A stretch of 9,251 nucleotides of DNA, taken from the NCBI GenBank assembly GCA_002167805.1, contig NHBT01000001.1:1-9251 (forward strand). Reading direction: 5' to 3'. Positions 7,642-9,251 of the stretch are shown one piece after another. The stretch's first letter is position 1. Every line of letters starts with the position of its first letter. Made by a program: the position numbers and the translations under genes. Origin of the DNA: Owenweeksia sp. TMED14. GTDB taxonomy: Bacteria > Bacteroidota > Bacteroidia > Flavobacteriales > Schleiferiaceae. The notes below the pieces were generated by a model, which had not been told where the DNA came from, did not search any database, and saw only the letters and a program-made list of their open reading frames with translations.

Positions 7642-8668
7642 GTCATTCAAAAAATATTTATTACTAATTATTTTGATTTTGGCATGTTCTGGTGGAGAAA
7701 ATTCTCCAACAGATTCAGGTAATGATAATGGAGGAGTTAATGCGAACCTTTATGAATTTCCAAATGCAGTAAACTATGGTCTATCCAATCAAGTCGAAGT
7801 AGTCACCTGGAACGTAAGAAATTTCCCTCAAGATTCAACATCTGATGATTATGTAAAGGCTTTATTAGAAAAGTGGAATGCTGATATCTATCTTCTACAA
7901 GAGATAGATGATAGTAATGGAAAGCCAGCTATTGAGAGCATTGTTAATTCTATGCCAAACTATTCTTATGTTTTTGATGAAAAATCACAAAGTTTAGGTT
8001 TTGCTCTAATTTATAGAAATGATTATGTAACCTATATATCAAAAAATGAACTGTGGCAAGACGAATCTAATAGCTCAGGGGATTGTAATGGTGACTATTT
8101 AAATTGCAAATTATATATGTTTGCAGGAAGACCTCCAATGGAAACTTATTTATCTTGGACAGACGGAACAAAGACAATTAATTTATATACTATCAATGTT
8201 CATTATAAAGCTTTGGGCGATGGAGTATATCAGCCTAATGATTTACAACATGAGGCGACTCGCAGACACAACTCAAGCCTTCTTTTGACTGATTATTTAT
8301 TATCTAATAGAGCTAATGATAATGTTATTTTGGCTGGAGATTTCAATAATATAGGAGCTCAAAATATTACTAACCCTGCATTAAGTCCTTTTACTGATGA
8401 AGATAATTTTGATTCCGCTTCGTCATTCAAATTGACTGACTTAAATATCCTACTTGGACCAGAAAGTGGCTGGTCATGGCAAGGGTGGGGTTCTTCTTAC
8501 AGTGAATCCCATTTTGACCATATAATTATTAATCAACCACTATTTACATTTGATGCAACATCTACTGTTGAAGTAATTAACCTCCCCAATCAAGTTGGAA
8601 TTTCAACAGGTAACCTTAGAAATAAAGTTTCAGATCATCAGCCAGTAATGTACAGATTTTATCCTTGA
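7634..8668 (+). CDS. Endonuclease/exonuclease/phosphatase (EEP) family lipoprotein
   Basis: This is an exported lipoprotein of the DNase I-like EEP fold. The signal peptide carries K6-K7 and a hydrophobic core ending in ILAC (Cys18), followed by a Ser/Gly/Asn/Asp-rich tether to about residue 37. The catalytic fold runs from about 54 to 344, with all expected metal and catalytic positions: TWNVRNF (N60), LLQE (E90), INVHYKA (H190), LAGDFNN (D236, N238), SHFDH (D295, H296) and SDHQPV (D334, H335). The family cleaves phosphodiester or phosphomonoester bonds with Mg2+; the substrate here cannot be told (extracellular nucleic acid, phospholipid or another phosphoester). C151 and C158 lie close together on a variable loop and could form a disulfide in the envelope. 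The ATG at 7634 lies inside the end of the M28 gene with no Shine-Dalgarno sequence, suggesting translational coupling. The stop overlaps the next gene's TTG. Confidence 0.93.
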   Translation: MIRSFKKYLLLIILILACSGGENSPTDSGNDNGGVNANLYEFPNAVNYGLSNQVEVVTWNVRNFPQDSTSDDYVKALLEKWNADIYLLQEIDDSNGKPAIESIVNSMPNYSYVFDEKSQSLGFALIYRNDYVTYISKNELWQDESNSSGDCNGDYLNCKLYMFAGRPPMETYLSWTDGTKTINLYTINVHYKALGDGVYQPNDLQHEATRRHNSSLLLTDYLLSNRANDNVILAGDFNNIGAQNITNPALSPFTDEDNFDSASSFKLTDLNILLGPESGWSWQGWGSSYSESHFDHIIINQPLFTFDATSTVEVINLPNQVGISTGNLRNKVSDHQPVMYRFYP

Positions 8669-9251
8669 ATCTTTTATTCAAAATTTTTTTTATAATTCCT
8701 ATTTATTATAGTGTTGCGTTTGCTCAAGATTTCTCAAAAATAGATAAGGATTTAAGCGCCCTTAACTTTAATGAAACTTTAATCCCGCTTGAAGAGCTAA
8801 ATAATTCGTATCCCAATAATAAAGATATTCTTTTAAGACTATCTATTACTCATCATTACTTATCTGAAAAAGCAATTCAACAGAAAGAAGATAAAGAAAA
8901 TGCTCAAAAAGCATTTAAATACATTGATCATGCGTTTAGTCTTAACTCCGAGGATCCAAATGTATTAAAATGGTATGTTATTGCTTTAGGTAAAACAGTT
9001 GAGGAAGAAAGTATTAGAAAGCAAATAGAACAATCGAAGAACATTGAACAGTTATCATTGAAAGTTATTGAGCTATTGCCAGACGATGAATTTTGCTATA
9101 ATATAATGGGACAATGGCACTATAAGCTTGCCAGCTTAGGTAAAGCATCGCGAAGAATAGCATCATTTCTTTTTTCAGAACCTCCCCAAGGTTCTTTTGA
9201 GCAAGCAAGATTTTTCTTAGAGAAGAGTTTAGAGCTAAATCCAGATTATAT
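8665..9251 (+). CDS. Exported helical-repeat protein, RMD/RMDN-like (TTG start, 3' end cut by window)
   Basis: An uninterrupted frame begins with TTG at 8665 and runs off the window (195 complete codons). No ATG occurs in frame until about 9107, and a stop lies upstream at 8623, so TTG is the only start that keeps the clear signal peptide (K6, a hydrophobic core, then SVAFA with an AxA cut site after residue 20, leaving Gln21). The mature part is helical and TPR-like. Residues about 146-195 (NIMGQWHYKLASLGK, later SEPPQG and ARFFLEKSLELNPDY) resemble the conserved block of regulator of microtubule dynamics proteins (RMDN1-3) and their bacterial relatives, in which a GxWxY-xxA helix is followed by a Phe-x-x-(P)P loop and a TPR helix. 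The TTG overlaps the preceding stop as TTGA, and no Shine-Dalgarno sequence is seen, so reinitiation after the EEP gene is likely. The protein is probably periplasmic, possibly a scaffold. The gene is very likely real; the family call rests on remembered motifs. Confidence 0.82.
   Translation, partial: MNLLFKIFFIIPIYYSVAFAQDFSKIDKDLSALNFNETLIPLEELNNSYPNNKDILLRLSITHHYLSEKAIQQKEDKENAQKAFKYIDHAFSLNSEDPNVLKWYVIALGKTVEEESIRKQIEQSKNIEQLSLKVIELLPDDEFCYNIMGQWHYKLASLGKASRRIASFLFSEPPQGSFEQARFFLEKSLELNPDY

Noticed and set aside
661..8691. Eight-base homopolymers, e.g. T8 at 662-669 and 8684-8691 in signal-peptide codons and A8 at 613-620 and 5033-5040, as phase-variation switches
   Set aside because: Such runs are expected in very AT-rich DNA encoding Phe and Lys. 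They are short, all frames are intact, and nothing else suggests slippage control.
8669..8760. Treating the stretch after the EEP gene as an intergenic region, with its T-rich run as a terminator
   Set aside because: No GC-rich stem precedes the T run, and the stretch is an intact signal-peptide coding sequence in the TTG frame.

Overview
The window is a densely packed, low-GC stretch (roughly 30% G+C by eye) with five genes, all on the + strand. Four are complete and the fifth runs off the right edge. The giant SprA/Sov-type outer-membrane protein, the two lipoproteins and the near absence of Shine-Dalgarno sequences point to the FCB superphylum (Bacteroidota, Ignavibacteria, Marinimicrobia/SAR406 and relatives). 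The high A+T, very short spacers and relatively short SprA would suit a streamlined, perhaps marine, lineage such as Marinimicrobia. That placement is inference, because no marker gene for the phylum lies in the window.

Layout: 1-46 is a short leader with no gene visible in it and an inverted repeat that covers the first start codon. 47-640 is an RdgB/HAM1-type XTP/dITP pyrophosphatase. 637-6729 is SprA, the outer-membrane translocon of the type IX secretion system (T9SS). 6739-7641 is a lipoprotein of peptidase family M28 that most resembles bacterial glutaminyl cyclases. 7634-8668 is an endonuclease/exonuclease/phosphatase-fold lipoprotein. 8665 to the window end is an exported helical-repeat protein that starts with TTG and resembles the RMD/RMDN (regulator of microtubule dynamics-like) family. 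The junctions are a 4-base ATGA overlap, a 9-base gap, an 8-base overlap and a 4-base TTGA overlap. No terminator or internal promoter is visible, so all five are probably co-transcribed and partly translationally coupled.

How they may fit together: apart from the cytoplasmic nucleotide-pool enzyme at the front, every product carries an export signal. SprA is the T9SS pore. The M28/QC-like lipoprotein is a candidate for forming N-terminal pyroglutamate on exported proteins. The last protein has a predicted signal-peptidase cut directly before Gln, the arrangement known in Bacteroidetes as the Q-rule. The locus can therefore be read as a small envelope/secretion operon, but no experiment is implied and the role of the EEP-fold lipoprotein is unknown. 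No RNA genes, mobile elements, CRISPR arrays or phage features were seen.
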